A stretch of 64,000 nt of DNA, taken from contig DAHUYQ010000029.1 of assembly GCA_027315115.1 (NCBI GenBank), forward strand, positions 1 to 64,000, read 5' to 3'. The position numbers and the translations under genes are program-made. Under the pieces are notes generated by a model, which saw nothing but the letters and a program-made list of their open reading frames with translations, searched no databases and was not told the DNA's origin. Shown one piece after another: positions 53,055 to 62,065 of this stretch. Origin of the DNA: Solirubrobacterales bacterium (GTDB taxonomy: Bacteria; Actinomycetota; Thermoleophilia; Solirubrobacterales; Solirubrobacteraceae). The number at the start of each line of letters is the position of its first letter. Position 1 is the first letter of the stretch.

Positions 53055-53265
53055 CGTCGGTCCTACAAACCGATCCGGCAAAGATCGCTTCCGAAGCACG
53101 CGTGCGCACCGTCTCGCCTGGACGCTGGGCTCAAGACGCGTCCTTCTGATAATTCAAACGGCGTTCCATAAAGCGATTCTGCGATACTGCCCGCAGGTTC
53201 TGACCTTTCGGTCGGCCCCGCCGATCGAGGTCCGCAAACGACGTCTACGGAATGGGGGTTGTCTG

Positions 53266-55041
53266 ATGCGCCAACGACAGTCGGTGGCATTCCCGGTTCG
53301 CTGGGCGCTGGTGGTCCTGCCGGCGCTCCTCCTGCTCGCGCTCCCTGCGACGAGTTCCGCCAAAGGCTATCTGGACCAGGAAGTGATGCGGACGACCACG
53401 AGCGGTCGCTTCACCTTCGTCTACGACCCGGGCGTCGGCAACACGATTCCGCGCCAGCAGTACATCGAGCCGCCGCTCGCCGGCTACTACGAGGCGCAGA
53501 AATTCGACGCGAACTTCTTGAACTGGGCTCCCGTGGAAACGTTCGACCCGGACGGCGCGTCGTGGGCCTCCTGCGACGTCAAATCCCATCCAAATCCGTG
53601 CCCGTCGGAAGACATCAGATGGGATGCCGTTCGCATCGGAGTCGAAACCGGAGACATAACCGCGCTGCGCTGGAACGGCGCCTTCATCGGCACCTACTGC
53701 GGCAACTTCACCGACGGCGGCGGAGCCGGGCCAACCCCGGAAATCACAGGTGTGAAGTACGAAGACCGCAACGAAGACGGCGTGCGCGACGATGGCGAGC
53801 CGGGGCTGCCCGGCTGGACGATCGACCTCCTCTACGAAGGCAAAGTGGTCGCCAGCACGATCACGAACGCGGAAGGTCGCTACCGCTTCAAGCTCGACGC
53901 CGACAGTCTGCCGATCGGCCCCGGCACATACGAGGTGCAGGAGGTCAACAAGCCGGGATGGTTCCAGAGCCAGGCGCCGGCGCCGATCCCGGTGCCGATA
54001 GGAGCCGGCGACACGGTCTACGGCGGCAACGACTTCGGCAACTTCGACCCGAGGATCACCGCCGCGGGGAAGGACTTCGCCGGCACCGAGGGCACGCAGG
54101 TCAACGCCACCGTCGCGACGTTCAGCGACCCGGACCCGCTCGCCACGCCCGGCGAGTACTCGGCGACCATCCATTGGGGCGACGGGAGCGAATCGAGCGG
54201 CGTGGTGAGCGGGACCGGGGGCGCCTTCAGCGTCAGCGGCAGCCACACCTACGCCGAGGAGGGCAGCTACAAGGTGGCGGTCGAGATCAGCGACTTGACC
54301 AACGCTGCCAACACGGCGACGACGACCTCCACGGCGACGATCGGCGACGCAGTTCTGTCATCCGCCTGCGCGACGCCCCGCGCCACCCTGCAGGCGTTCA
54401 ACGGCTCGACCGCGACGTTCACCGACGCCAATCCGGATGGGACGAGCTCGGACTTCTCGGCCACGATCGAATGGGGCGACGGGACGGAATCGGCCGGCGT
54501 GGTGGGCGCCGGCGAAGGCAGCAGCCCGTACGCGGTCTCGGGCTCTCACGCCTACGGCTTCACGGGGCCCGTCACGATCACGACCAGGATCACCGATGAC
54601 GGCGGCAGCAAGACCGTCATCAGTTGCCCGACGATCGTCTACGCCTTTCCGGCCGGTGGCGGCGCGTTCGTGATCGGCGACGAAAGCGCGTCGAACGGAG
54701 CGGAAGTCACCTTCTGGGGCAGCAGTTGGTGGAAGCAGAACGCGCTCAGCGGCGCCGGCACGCACAGCAAGGCGACGCCGGCGAGCTTCAAGGGGTTCGC
54801 CGACGAACCGGCGACTCCAAGCTGTGGCGTGACATGGAACGCCGGTCCGGGCAACAGCACCCCGCCACCGGCCGGTCCGCTGCCCGCCTACATGGGTGTG
54901 ATCGTGACCAGCGCCGCCGGACGCTCCGGCTCGAGCATCTCCGGCGACACGACCGGCATCGTGGTGGTCAAGACGAATCCCGGATACGAACCGAACCCGG
55001 GCCATGCCGGCACGGGAACGGTGGTCGTGCGAGCCTGCTGA
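53266..55041 (+). CDS. Secreted multi-domain surface protein (SdrD-B and PKD-like)
   Basis: The 591-residue protein starts at an ATG with a signal peptide (ALVVLPALLLLALPATSSAK). It then has an N-terminal beta domain with Trp/Cys (NFLNWAPVETFDPDGASWAS), an SdrD-B-like domain (TGVKYEDRNEDGVRDDGEPG, TYEVQEVNKPGWFQSQAPAP), and two PKD-like repeats (YSATIHWGDGSESSGVVSGT and FSATIEWGDGTESAGVVGAG). A C-terminal domain, VTFWGSSWWKQNALSGAGTH and GIVVVKTNPGYEPNPGHAGT, is shared with other actinobacterial surface proteins. The 211 bp upstream (53,055-53,265) hold no gene. Confidence 0.75.
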   Translation: MRQRQSVAFPVRWALVVLPALLLLALPATSSAKGYLDQEVMRTTTSGRFTFVYDPGVGNTIPRQQYIEPPLAGYYEAQKFDANFLNWAPVETFDPDGASWASCDVKSHPNPCPSEDIRWDAVRIGVETGDITALRWNGAFIGTYCGNFTDGGGAGPTPEITGVKYEDRNEDGVRDDGEPGLPGWTIDLLYEGKVVASTITNAEGRYRFKLDADSLPIGPGTYEVQEVNKPGWFQSQAPAPIPVPIGAGDTVYGGNDFGNFDPRITAAGKDFAGTEGTQVNATVATFSDPDPLATPGEYSATIHWGDGSESSGVVSGTGGAFSVSGSHTYAEEGSYKVAVEISDLTNAANTATTTSTATIGDAVLSSACATPRATLQAFNGSTATFTDANPDGTSSDFSATIEWGDGTESAGVVGAGEGSSPYAVSGSHAYGFTGPVTITTRITDDGGSKTVISCPTIVYAFPAGGGAFVIGDESASNGAEVTFWGSSWWKQNALSGAGTHSKATPASFKGFADEPATPSCGVTWNAGPGNSTPPPAGPLPAYMGVIVTSAAGRSGSSISGDTTGIVVVKTNPGYEPNPGHAGTGTVVVRAC

Positions 55042-55133
55042 GCGAGTCTGGGGAGGGCGGGCCGATGACAGCCCGCCCTCCGTCGCCGCGGCAGGAGCGA
55101 GGGCGCGAGCGGCCATAGCCTGCCAGAATCGGC

Positions 55134-55151
55134 CAATAATGGTCGTTATCG
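55134..55151. promoter_or_regulatory. Operator-like site upstream of the Uma2 gene
   Basis: CAATAATGGTCGTTATCG matches 14 of 18 bases of the perfect palindrome at 56,021-56,038. The flanking bases are also similar (TGCCAGAATCGG versus TGCCACAATGC). Confidence 0.5.
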
Positions 55152-55272
55152 AGGAGCGGAGCGGCGGCCGCGACGGAGCCGTCGAACGCGCGCCTGCCTC
55201 GTCACACCGGCGCCGTGCCCGTCGGATAGAGGGGCATGGGATGCCCCGTAGCGCCCGAGCGACACACCACCG

Positions 55273-55905
55273 ATGACCGCGACTCTGCAGCCGGCGGCTC
55301 GAAACCCGCCGCCGGCACGGCGGTACCATGACCTCGTGGCGATCGCGGTCGACACCTCCGAGCTGCACCGGCTCACCGCCGAGGAATACCACGACCTCAT
55401 CGACGCGGGCGCGTTCGCGACGTCGGGGGCCCGCGTCGAGCTGATCGACGGGCTGCTCTGCGACATGAGTCCGCACACGCCGGCCCACGATCTGATCGTC
55501 GAGCGCCTGAACACGATGCTCGCCGCCGCGCTCGACCACACGCGCTTCCGGCTGCGGCCGACGCTGGCGCTCAGCCTCGGCGCCTCCGAGCCAGAGCCCG
55601 ACGTCGCGATCGTCGAGCGCGGCACGCCTGAGCCCTACCACCCGGCCGGCGCGGCGCTCGTGATCGAGGTGGCCCTGTCCTCGCGCAGGCGTGACCTCCT
55701 CGTCAAGCCGCGCCTCTACGCCCGTGCCCATGTCACCGAGTACTGGGTGATCGACGTGCAGCGCAACATGGTGGTGGTACACCGCAACCCGGCCGGTGAC
55801 GGCTACAGCTCGTGCGTCGAGGTCGACCGCGACGGCACGCTCGACGGCGGCGTGATCGCAGTCGGCGAGATCCCAGTCGCCGACGTGCTCAGCGGCCAGC
55901 CGTAG
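55273..55905 (+). CDS. Uma2-family (DUF820) endonuclease-like protein
   Basis: The 210-residue protein has the Uma2 fold: LTAEEYHDLIDAGAFATSGA, RVELIDGLLCDMSP, EPEPDVAIVERG (PD...), AALVIEVALSSRRRDLLVKP and ARAHVTEYWVIDVQRNMVVV. The PD-(D/E)XK core is Asp in EPDVAIV and Glu in VIEVALSS, with the Lys of the usual E-x-K replaced by Ala. Family members are often transposon-related nucleases of unknown use. The alternative start at 55,336 is possible. It shares an upstream motif with the SDR gene. Confidence 0.82.
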   Translation: MTATLQPAARNPPPARRYHDLVAIAVDTSELHRLTAEEYHDLIDAGAFATSGARVELIDGLLCDMSPHTPAHDLIVERLNTMLAAALDHTRFRLRPTLALSLGASEPEPDVAIVERGTPEPYHPAGAALVIEVALSSRRRDLLVKPRLYARAHVTEYWVIDVQRNMVVVHRNPAGDGYSSCVEVDRDGTLDGGVIAVGEIPVADVLSGQP

Positions 55906-56020
55906 GTAGCACCTCAGCGCGTCTCGCGACCTCGGCTCGCAGAGAAGCCGAGCCGTCGCGCTGCGCCCCGCGCGGCGCACCCGCTTCCCATGCGCGAGCA
56001 GCGCCAACCTGCCACAATGC

Positions 56021-56038
56021 CGATAACGACCGTTATCG
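56021..56038. promoter_or_regulatory. 18-bp operator palindrome upstream of the SDR gene
   Basis: CGATAACGACCGTTATCG has arms CGATAACG/CGTTATCG around AC. It lies 94 bp before the SDR start codon. A related copy lies upstream of the Uma2 gene. The form suits a TetR-type dimer. Confidence 0.6.
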
Positions 56039-56131
56039 AAGCCAGCGCTCCGCGGCCCGAGCCGGCCGCGCCCCGGCGCGGCCTCGTCCCGAGAGGCCGG
56101 CACGCGCCCGCGCCCACCCACAGGAGGAAAG

Positions 56132-57040
56132 ATGAGCACCAACGAGCGCTTCCAGATCGCCGGCAAGACGGTCTTCATCACCGGCGCCGCCCGCGGGATC
56201 GGGGCCGGCGCGGCCGAGCGCCTGTACGCGCGCGGCGCGAACGTCGCGCTGGCCGGACTGGAGCCTGACCTGCTGAACGCGCTGGCCGGCCGCCTCGGCC
56301 AGCGGGCGCTCGCGATCGAGGTCGACGTGACCGACTTCGAGGGCCTCCAGGACGCGGTCGGAAGGACGGTGGAGCGCTTCGGCGGGATCGACGTCGGGAT
56401 CGCCAACGCCGGCATCTCCTTCACCGGCCCGCTCTCCAGCGCCCCAATGGAGCAGGTCGAGCGCACGTTCGCGGTCAACCTGATGGGCGTATGGCGCACC
56501 GACCGCGCGCTGATCGACCAGATCGTCGCCAAACGCGGCTACCTGCTGAACATCGCCTCGCTGGCGGCCGCCTCCCACGCGCCGATGATGGGCCCGTACG
56601 CCTCCACGAAGGCCGGCGTGGAGGCGCTCACCAACGTGCTGCGACAGGAGCTCTCGCCCACCGGCGCCCGCGTCGGCTGCGCCTACTTCGGCTTCATCGA
56701 CACCGACCTGGTGCGCGGCGGCTTCAGCCAGCCCTCGGCGGGCGGGCTGAGGGACCAGATGCCCAAATTCCTCAGCGACCCGGCGCCGCTCTCAAAGGCG
56801 ATCGACGCGATCGAGAAGGGCGTCGGCGAGCGCGCGGCGAAGGTCTGGGCGCCGCGCTGGGTAGGAGCCGCCATCCACCTGCGCACCCTGGTCCAGCCGC
56901 TGGCCGAACGGCGGGTGATCTCAGACCAGGCGTCGCTGAGCGAGGCGATGCGCCTGGCGCGCGAGAGCAACGAGAACGCCACCCAGGACCCGCTGCTCGG
57001 CGTCGCGGTCAAGGCGCGCAGCGGCGTCGCGGCCGACTGA
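56132..57040 (+). CDS. Short-chain dehydrogenase/reductase
   Basis: The 302-residue SDR has the cofactor motif TGAARGIGAGAAERL (Gly18, Gly22, Gly24), NAG at ANAGISFTGP, catalytic Ser/Tyr/Lys (ASLAAAS, Tyr156-AST-Lys160) and the C-terminal extension FIDTDLVRGGFSQPSAGG. The ribosome site AGGAGGAAAG is strong. It oxidises or reduces a hydroxyl/carbonyl substrate with NAD(P)(H); the substrate is unknown. It is likely controlled through the 18-bp palindrome upstream. Confidence 0.9.
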   Translation: MSTNERFQIAGKTVFITGAARGIGAGAAERLYARGANVALAGLEPDLLNALAGRLGQRALAIEVDVTDFEGLQDAVGRTVERFGGIDVGIANAGISFTGPLSSAPMEQVERTFAVNLMGVWRTDRALIDQIVAKRGYLLNIASLAAASHAPMMGPYASTKAGVEALTNVLRQELSPTGARVGCAYFGFIDTDLVRGGFSQPSAGGLRDQMPKFLSDPAPLSKAIDAIEKGVGERAAKVWAPRWVGAAIHLRTLVQPLAERRVISDQASLSEAMRLARESNENATQDPLLGVAVKARSGVAAD

Positions 57041-57110
57041 CCTTTTGAGGGCGCCGCCCTGAGGCGGCGCTGAGCGGGTTCGCGCAATCCACCCCCGCTC
57101 GCCGGCCCAG

Positions 57111-57160
57111 GTTTGTGAGGAGTTTGTGTACAGGTGATACTGTTGCACCGACCACAAACT
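57111..57160. promoter_or_regulatory. GTTTGTG repeats around the AlbA-domain gene promoter
   Basis: GTTTGTG occurs at 57,111-57,117 and 57,122-57,128, and the inverted arm CACAAACT lies at 57,153-57,160 before the ATG at 57,172. A TGATACT box lies between them. It is probably an autoregulatory site. Confidence 0.5.
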
Positions 57161-57171
57161 CTGCCGAAACT

Positions 57172-58977
57172 ATGGTCGTCAAACCCGCCGTCATCAAGGC
57201 TCTCGAAGCCATCCGCGCAGGCGCAACCGCCGACTCGCAGGAGTCTGAGACGATCGACTTCAAGCGGGAGGACTCGCACAGCCGCGATGGCACCGTGCGC
57301 GAGTTGGTTCAAGCCACGCTCTGCTTCGCGAACACGTATGGCGGCGACACGATCGTCGGGGTGCGCGACAGGCCGGGCGGTCCAGATGCTCTGATCGGCA
57401 CCACGCTCGACGCGCGTTGGCTCAAGCAGAGGATCTTCGAGCTGACCAACCCGCACCTGGCCGTTGACGTGCAGCCGCTGGAGTTCCTTGGCGTGCGGCT
57501 GCTGGTCATCAGCGCCCCGGAAAGCCCCGAGATCCACGCCGACAACCAGGGCCGGGCACCACGCCGCATCAACACCGACTGCGTCAACATGAGCCCGGCG
57601 GAACAGACGCGCCATCGCGAGGACCGCCGCGGCACCGACTGGTCCGCTCTCGCGAGCCAGCGCGAACCCGCCGAGATCTCGGAGCGCGCCGTCTCGATCG
57701 CCCGCGAGCTGCTGGCCGCGCACCCGGACCGTGATCGGGCCGCACTCACGCGCCTGGACGACGGAGACCTGCTTCTGCGGCTGGGAGCGCTGCGCCGGGA
57801 CGGCCGTCTCTCGCGCGCAGGCGAGGTGCTGTTCTGCCCCACGGCAGATGGCTCAGATCGGCTTGTGTACATGTACCGCGAGACGCCGGCCGGCGAGCCT
57901 GTCGACCGGCGGCGCTTCGACGGTCCGCTGCTCGTCGCCTACGAGCGCGTGATGGGCCTCGTGGAAGCGCGCCGCCGGATCACGCCCGTGACGCTGCCGA
58001 AGGGACAGCAGCTCGCGATCGAGGACTTCCCGAACCTCGCCGTGCGCGAGGCGCTCACCAACGCGGCAATCCACCGCGACTACCAGCTTGCGGGACCGGT
58101 TGTGATCTCTCACTCGCCCCAGGTCTTCGAGATCTCGTCGCCCGGACCGCTCGTGGCCGGCGTGACCCCGGCGAACATCCTCACCCACGACTCCAAGCCC
58201 CGGAACGCCCTGCTCGCCAAGGCCGCACGCATCCTGACCCTCGCCGAGGAGGTGGGAACGGGGGTGGACCGCATCTACCGCGAGATGATCTCCGCCGGCA
58301 AGGATCCGCCGCGCATCGACTCCGACGCCGAGCACGTGCTTGTGACGTTCACCGGGGGAGCGCCGAACACACGCATCCCACACTTCGTAGCCCAGTTGCC
58401 CCCGCAGGAGCAGTCGGATGTCGACACGCTGTTGATCCTTCACACCCTCTGCTACCGCAAGACGATCTCCGCCACCGACATGGCCCCCATCCTGCAGAAG
58501 CGAGAGGAGTCGGCACAGGCCGCGCTGGAGCGCTTGGCCGAGGAGCAGGTCGCGATGATCGAGCCAACGCGCGGCACAGCCCGACTGCGCTTCCCGAAGT
58601 ACCGTCTGCGCGAGCACGCAGTCAGAGAGCTCGGCACCGCGGTTCGCTACAACCTCCGGTCGGTCGACCAGACCGACCGCCGCGTGATCGCACACGTTCG
58701 CGAATACGGACAGATCACCAACCGGACGATACGCAACCTCTTCGATGTCCACGTGGATCGTGCTCGCGCAATACTCGCCGATCTGGTCAAGCGGGAAATC
58801 CTCGTCAAGACCTCAGAGGTTTCCCGCGGCCCCAGCGTGACTTACGGCCCCGGGGCCAGGTTTCCTCATGCCAAGAGCCGCGGCGGCGGACGCCGCGCAG
58901 CGGGCGCGCCGGAAAAGCAGAGAGAAAGCAGCGATCACGACCGGCAGCCGGAAGAGCCCGGCAGCCGCCTCTTCTGA
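57172..58977 (+). CDS. AlbA_2 domain / HATPase transcriptional regulator
   Basis: The 601-residue protein has an N-terminal AlbA_2 (Schlafen-like) domain (residues about 25-150: ESETIDFKREDSHSRDGTVR, CFANTYGGDTIVGVRDRPGG). A GHKL ATPase-like domain follows at about 280-400 (VREALTNAAIHRDYQLAG, FEISSPGPLVAGVTPANILT, EEVGTGVDRIYREM). C-terminal winged helices read KTISATDMAPILQKREESAQ and QITNRTIRNLFDVHVDRAR. Such proteins are regulators in defence and stress contexts. The last 40 residues are disordered. The start at 57,172 follows repeated GTTTGTG elements. Confidence 0.85.
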   Translation: MVVKPAVIKALEAIRAGATADSQESETIDFKREDSHSRDGTVRELVQATLCFANTYGGDTIVGVRDRPGGPDALIGTTLDARWLKQRIFELTNPHLAVDVQPLEFLGVRLLVISAPESPEIHADNQGRAPRRINTDCVNMSPAEQTRHREDRRGTDWSALASQREPAEISERAVSIARELLAAHPDRDRAALTRLDDGDLLLRLGALRRDGRLSRAGEVLFCPTADGSDRLVYMYRETPAGEPVDRRRFDGPLLVAYERVMGLVEARRRITPVTLPKGQQLAIEDFPNLAVREALTNAAIHRDYQLAGPVVISHSPQVFEISSPGPLVAGVTPANILTHDSKPRNALLAKAARILTLAEEVGTGVDRIYREMISAGKDPPRIDSDAEHVLVTFTGGAPNTRIPHFVAQLPPQEQSDVDTLLILHTLCYRKTISATDMAPILQKREESAQAALERLAEEQVAMIEPTRGTARLRFPKYRLREHAVRELGTAVRYNLRSVDQTDRRVIAHVREYGQITNRTIRNLFDVHVDRARAILADLVKREILVKTSEVSRGPSVTYGPGARFPHAKSRGGGRRAAGAPEKQRESSDHDRQPEEPGSRLF

Positions 58978-59086
58978 CCGACGAGCAGGCCCCGACCGGC
59001 GTCGAGCTGCATCGTCCTCCCTGACGCCCCCGCCCCGGCGAGGGCATGGGGCCATGGCCGCTCAGTCGCAGACCGCGCCCGCGACC

Positions 59087-60835
59087 TCAGTGCTTGAAGT
59101 GCCGCATCCCGGTGGCGACCATCGCCACGCCGGCGGCGTCGGCGGCCTCCACCGAGAGCTCGTCACGGATCGAGCCGCCGGGCTGGATGATCGCGCTGAC
59201 GCCCGCGTCGATGCCAAGCTGCGGCGCGTCGGGGAACGGGAAGTAGGCATCTGAGGCGAGAACGGAGGCTGCCAGCTTCTCAGGCTGGTGCTCTTTGGCC
59301 TTCTCGACCGCGATCCTCACCGCGTCCACGCGGCTCATCTGGCCGGCGCCAATGCCGATGGTGGCGCCGTCCCTCGCGATCACGATCGCATTGGAGCGCA
59401 CGCGCATGCATACCTGCCAGGCGAACAGCATGTCCTGCCACTCGCGCTCCTGCGGCTCCTGGGCGCCCATCACGCGGATCTGCTCCCTGGTCTCGGTGAC
59501 GGCGTCGCCGTCCTGGACGAGCAGGCCGCCGAGCACGGGCCGGGAATCCAGCGCCTGTCGCTGAGCCGCCGCGGCGGCGACGGCCGCCTCCGGGGCGAGG
59601 TCCAGCAGCCGCACGTTCTTGCTCTGCATCAGAGCCTCGAGGGCGTCCTGGTCGAAGCCGGGGGCGATCAGCACCTCCACGAACTGTTTGGCGATCGCCT
59701 CCGCGCACGCCTTGTCGACTCTGCGGTTGAGCGCGATCACCCCGCCGAAGGCACTCATCGGGTCGCACGCGAAAGCGCGCTGATAGGCGATCAGGGCGTC
59801 CTGCCCGAGAGCGCAGCCGCAGGGGTTGTTGTGCTTGACGATCGCGCATGCCGGGCCGTCGAAGTCGAAGGCGAGCTGGCGGGCCGCGCTGAGATCGAGC
59901 AGGTTGTTGAAGGAGAGCTCCTTGCCGTGAAGCTGGGTGACGCCGGCGAGCAGGTGGGTGGTGGCGCCGACATGCGTGTAGTAGGCGCCGCGCTGGTGGG
60001 GGTTCTCGCCGTAGCGCAGCTCCATCGCCTGCTCGTAGACGGCGGTCACTCGCGCCGGCAGCGGCTGGGCGTCGGCAGCGACTCCCGCGTCGCCTGCCGT
60101 GCCCGCGGCCCGCGCCGGCGCCTCGCCCGCCGCGGCCACCTGCCAATCCACGGCCTCGCGCTGCGCGAGCCAGGCCGAGATCGCGGCGTCGTAGCGAGCG
60201 GTGAGCGAGAACGCCTTGGCCGCCAGCCGCCGGCGCGTGGCGAGCGAGAGGCGCCCGTCGCCTGCCCGCAACTCCTGCACCACCTGCCCGTAGTCGGCCG
60301 GGTCGACCAGCACCGCCGCGTAGTCGTGGTTCTTGGCCGCCGCCCGGATCATCGTCGGGCCGCCGATGTCGATGTTCTCGATCGCCTGCGCGTCGGTCGC
60401 GTCGCCGCGCGCGATCGTCTGCTCGAAGGGATAGAGGTTGACGCAGACCAGGTCGACCTGCTCGATCCCGTGCTCCGCGGCGGCCGCCAGGTGCGAGGGC
60501 TGATCGCGCCGCGCGAGCAGGCCCGCGTACAGGCGCGGGTGCAGGGTCTTCACGCGGCCGTCCATCATCTCCGGGAAGCCGGTGAAGTCCTCGATCGCGC
60601 GCACCGCGACGCCGGCGCCGGCCATCTCACGCGCGGTGCCGCCGGTGGAGACGATCTGCACCCCGAGCTCGGCGAGCCCCTTGGCGAGCTCGACCACGCC
60701 GGTCTTGTCCGAGACCGAGATCAGCGCGGTCCGCACCCGCGACTCTGCGGCCGCGGCGGGCTCGATGCCGCCCGCGCCCGCGCCCGCGGACGGGCTCTGC
60801 GCTGCCGCGCCGGTTGTCTCAGGCTCGGATGCCAT
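59087..60835 (-). CDS. purH: Bifunctional AICAR transformylase / IMP cyclohydrolase
   Basis: The 582-residue protein catalyses the last two steps of IMP synthesis. The N-terminal cyclohydrolase domain starts at about residue 33 (RTALISVSDKTGVVELAKGL) with VSTGGTAREMAGAGVAV, DGRVKTLHPRLYAGLLARRD and NIDIGGPTMIRAAAKNHDYA. The transformylase domain has LRYGENPHQRGAYYTHVGAT, CAIVKHNNPCGCALGQDALI and IIQPGGSIRDE at the end. A short disordered N-terminal extension precedes it. It begins 12 bp after the purN stop on the same strand, so purN and purH form an operon. Confidence 0.96.
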   Translation of the reverse strand: MASEPETTGAAAQSPSAGAGAGGIEPAAAAESRVRTALISVSDKTGVVELAKGLAELGVQIVSTGGTAREMAGAGVAVRAIEDFTGFPEMMDGRVKTLHPRLYAGLLARRDQPSHLAAAAEHGIEQVDLVCVNLYPFEQTIARGDATDAQAIENIDIGGPTMIRAAAKNHDYAAVLVDPADYGQVVQELRAGDGRLSLATRRRLAAKAFSLTARYDAAISAWLAQREAVDWQVAAAGEAPARAAGTAGDAGVAADAQPLPARVTAVYEQAMELRYGENPHQRGAYYTHVGATTHLLAGVTQLHGKELSFNNLLDLSAARQLAFDFDGPACAIVKHNNPCGCALGQDALIAYQRAFACDPMSAFGGVIALNRRVDKACAEAIAKQFVEVLIAPGFDQDALEALMQSKNVRLLDLAPEAAVAAAAAQRQALDSRPVLGGLLVQDGDAVTETREQIRVMGAQEPQEREWQDMLFAWQVCMRVRSNAIVIARDGATIGIGAGQMSRVDAVRIAVEKAKEHQPEKLAASVLASDAYFPFPDAPQLGIDAGVSAIIQPGGSIRDELSVEAADAAGVAMVATGMRHFKH

Positions 60836-60847
60836 CTACCCGGCAGC

Positions 60848-61471
60848 CTATCCGGCGAGCAGGACCCTGCGGGGGTTGGCCGGGTCGAAGCCGACCGCGC
60901 CGGCGGCGATCAGCCTCACCACCTCGGCAAGCAGATCGTGCTCAATCGGATGCAGCGCCTGCAGCACCGTGTCGGGATCGTCGACCCCCGGCAGCTCGAC
61001 GGCCCGCTGGGCGATCACGGGGCCGGTGTCCACACCGCCGTCGACGAAGTGCACGGTGACGCCGAACAGCTTGACGCCGTAGGCGAGCGCCTGCTCGATC
61101 GCGTGCAGGCCGGGAAAGGCGGGCAGCAGCGAGGGGTGCACGTTGATCACCGCGCGCGGAAACCGGCTCAGGAACTGGTCGCCGAGCAGCTCCATGTAGC
61201 CGGCCAGCACGACCAGCTTCGCGCCCTGCTGTTCCAGCCAGTCGGCCAGCGCCGTGTCGCGGGCGCCGCGATCGGGGTAGTCGCCGCGCGCGAAGCTCGC
61301 CACCGGAACCCCCAGGCGCTGAGCGCGCGCGAGCGCCGGGGCGTCGGCTCGCGAGGAGGCGACCGCGACGACCTGCGCCTCGTGCCCGTGGACCGTGTCC
61401 AGCAACGCCTGCAGGTTGGTGCCCACACCGGAGACGAGCACGGCGATCGGCAACGGTTGGCTTGGCGGCAT
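60848..61471 (-). CDS. purN: Phosphoribosylglycinamide formyltransferase
   Basis: The 207-residue GAR transformylase shows the N-terminal Rossmann-like region (IAVLVSGVGTNLQALLDTV), the catalytic Asn-His-Asp set in the segment AVINVHPSLLPAFPGLHAIE, VTVHFVDGGVDTGPVIAQRA and the length of the PurN family. It transfers a formyl group from 10-formyl-tetrahydrofolate to GAR in purine synthesis. The ATG at 61,471 suits the family start; the frame extends upstream without homology. It is cotranscribed with purH. Confidence 0.95.
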   Translation of the reverse strand: MPPSQPLPIAVLVSGVGTNLQALLDTVHGHEAQVVAVASSRADAPALARAQRLGVPVASFARGDYPDRGARDTALADWLEQQGAKLVVLAGYMELLGDQFLSRFPRAVINVHPSLLPAFPGLHAIEQALAYGVKLFGVTVHFVDGGVDTGPVIAQRAVELPGVDDPDTVLQALHPIEHDLLAEVVRLIAAGAVGFDPANPRRVLLAG

Positions 61472-61629
61472 CGGGGCGCCACGATACCGATGGCGGGCCC
61501 GGCAGGCGGATGCAAGCAAGCTTGCCGGTGTGACGCAGTTCACAGACCGGAACGCCGCCCGCGACTTGAATCTTCCGCAGGGCGGAGAGGCGCTGGCAAT
61601 CGGCAACGCAACCGACCCGGAGGTCTCTC

Positions 61630-61779
61630 GTGCTCATATCGATCTTGATAGTCGCCCTGATCCTGCTCAGCCTCGCCCTCGCGCTGCGCTCGCCGCACGA
61701 TGAGCGGCTGATCAACAGGCGCCCCTACAACAACGTCCACAGCGACGCGACCGCGGCCCGCGACGGCCGGCTGGGCTGA
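61630..61779 (+). CDS. Small single-pass membrane protein
   Basis: The 49-residue protein starts at a GTG with CGGAGG 6 bp upstream. It reads VLISILIVALILLSLALALR, one hydrophobic helix, followed by SPHDERLINRRPYNNVHSDA. It is on the opposite strand to the purine genes, in the purN-purF gap, and is too short for most gene callers. The ribosome site and helix support a real gene; there is no family. Confidence 0.5.
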   Translation: MLISILIVALILLSLALALRSPHDERLINRRPYNNVHSDATAARDGRLG

Positions 61780-61807
61780 GCCGCGGACGGTGCGCGGGCC
61801 GCGCGCG

Positions 61808-61867
61808 CCATCCCAGACGATCGCGAACCATCTCACACGATCGCGATCCATCCCAAACGATGACTAC
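61808..61867 (+). repeat. 20-bp tandem repeat upstream of hicA
   Basis: Three units of 20 bp start CCATCCCAGACGATCGCGAA, CCATCTCACACGATCGCGAT and CCATCCCAAACGATGACTAC. They end 11 bp before the hicA start. Such iterons are candidate binding sites for HicB autoregulation. Confidence 0.65.
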
Positions 61868-61878
61868 CGTCGGTGGAC

Positions 61879-62065
61879 GTGAAGGTCCACGACGCGATCA
61901 AGCTCATGGAGCGGGACGGCTGGCGACAGGTGCGCGCGAACGGCAGCCATCGCCACTACCGTCATCCGTCCAAGCGCGGTACCGTGACCGCGGTAGGTCA
62001 TCCTCGGGAGAGCCGCACCCGAAGCCACAGCCAGCATCATGCGACAGCCAGGTCTTCAGGGATGA
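61879..62065 (+). pseudogene. hicA: hicA toxin gene, frameshifted
   Basis: The frame reads VKVHDAIKLMERDGWRQVRA, NGSHRHYRHPSKRGTVTAVG and HPRE, a standard HicA mRNA interferase with the catalytic His (SHRHYRH). After HPRE a frameshift (near 62,006) is needed to continue the expected AAPEATASIMRQPGLQG and the stop overlapping the hicB start (ATGA). In the unshifted frame the protein reads on through a linker into HicB, giving a HicA-HicB fusion reading frame of 141 residues from the GTG at 61,873. It is either a decayed toxin or a sequencing error. Confidence 0.75.
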
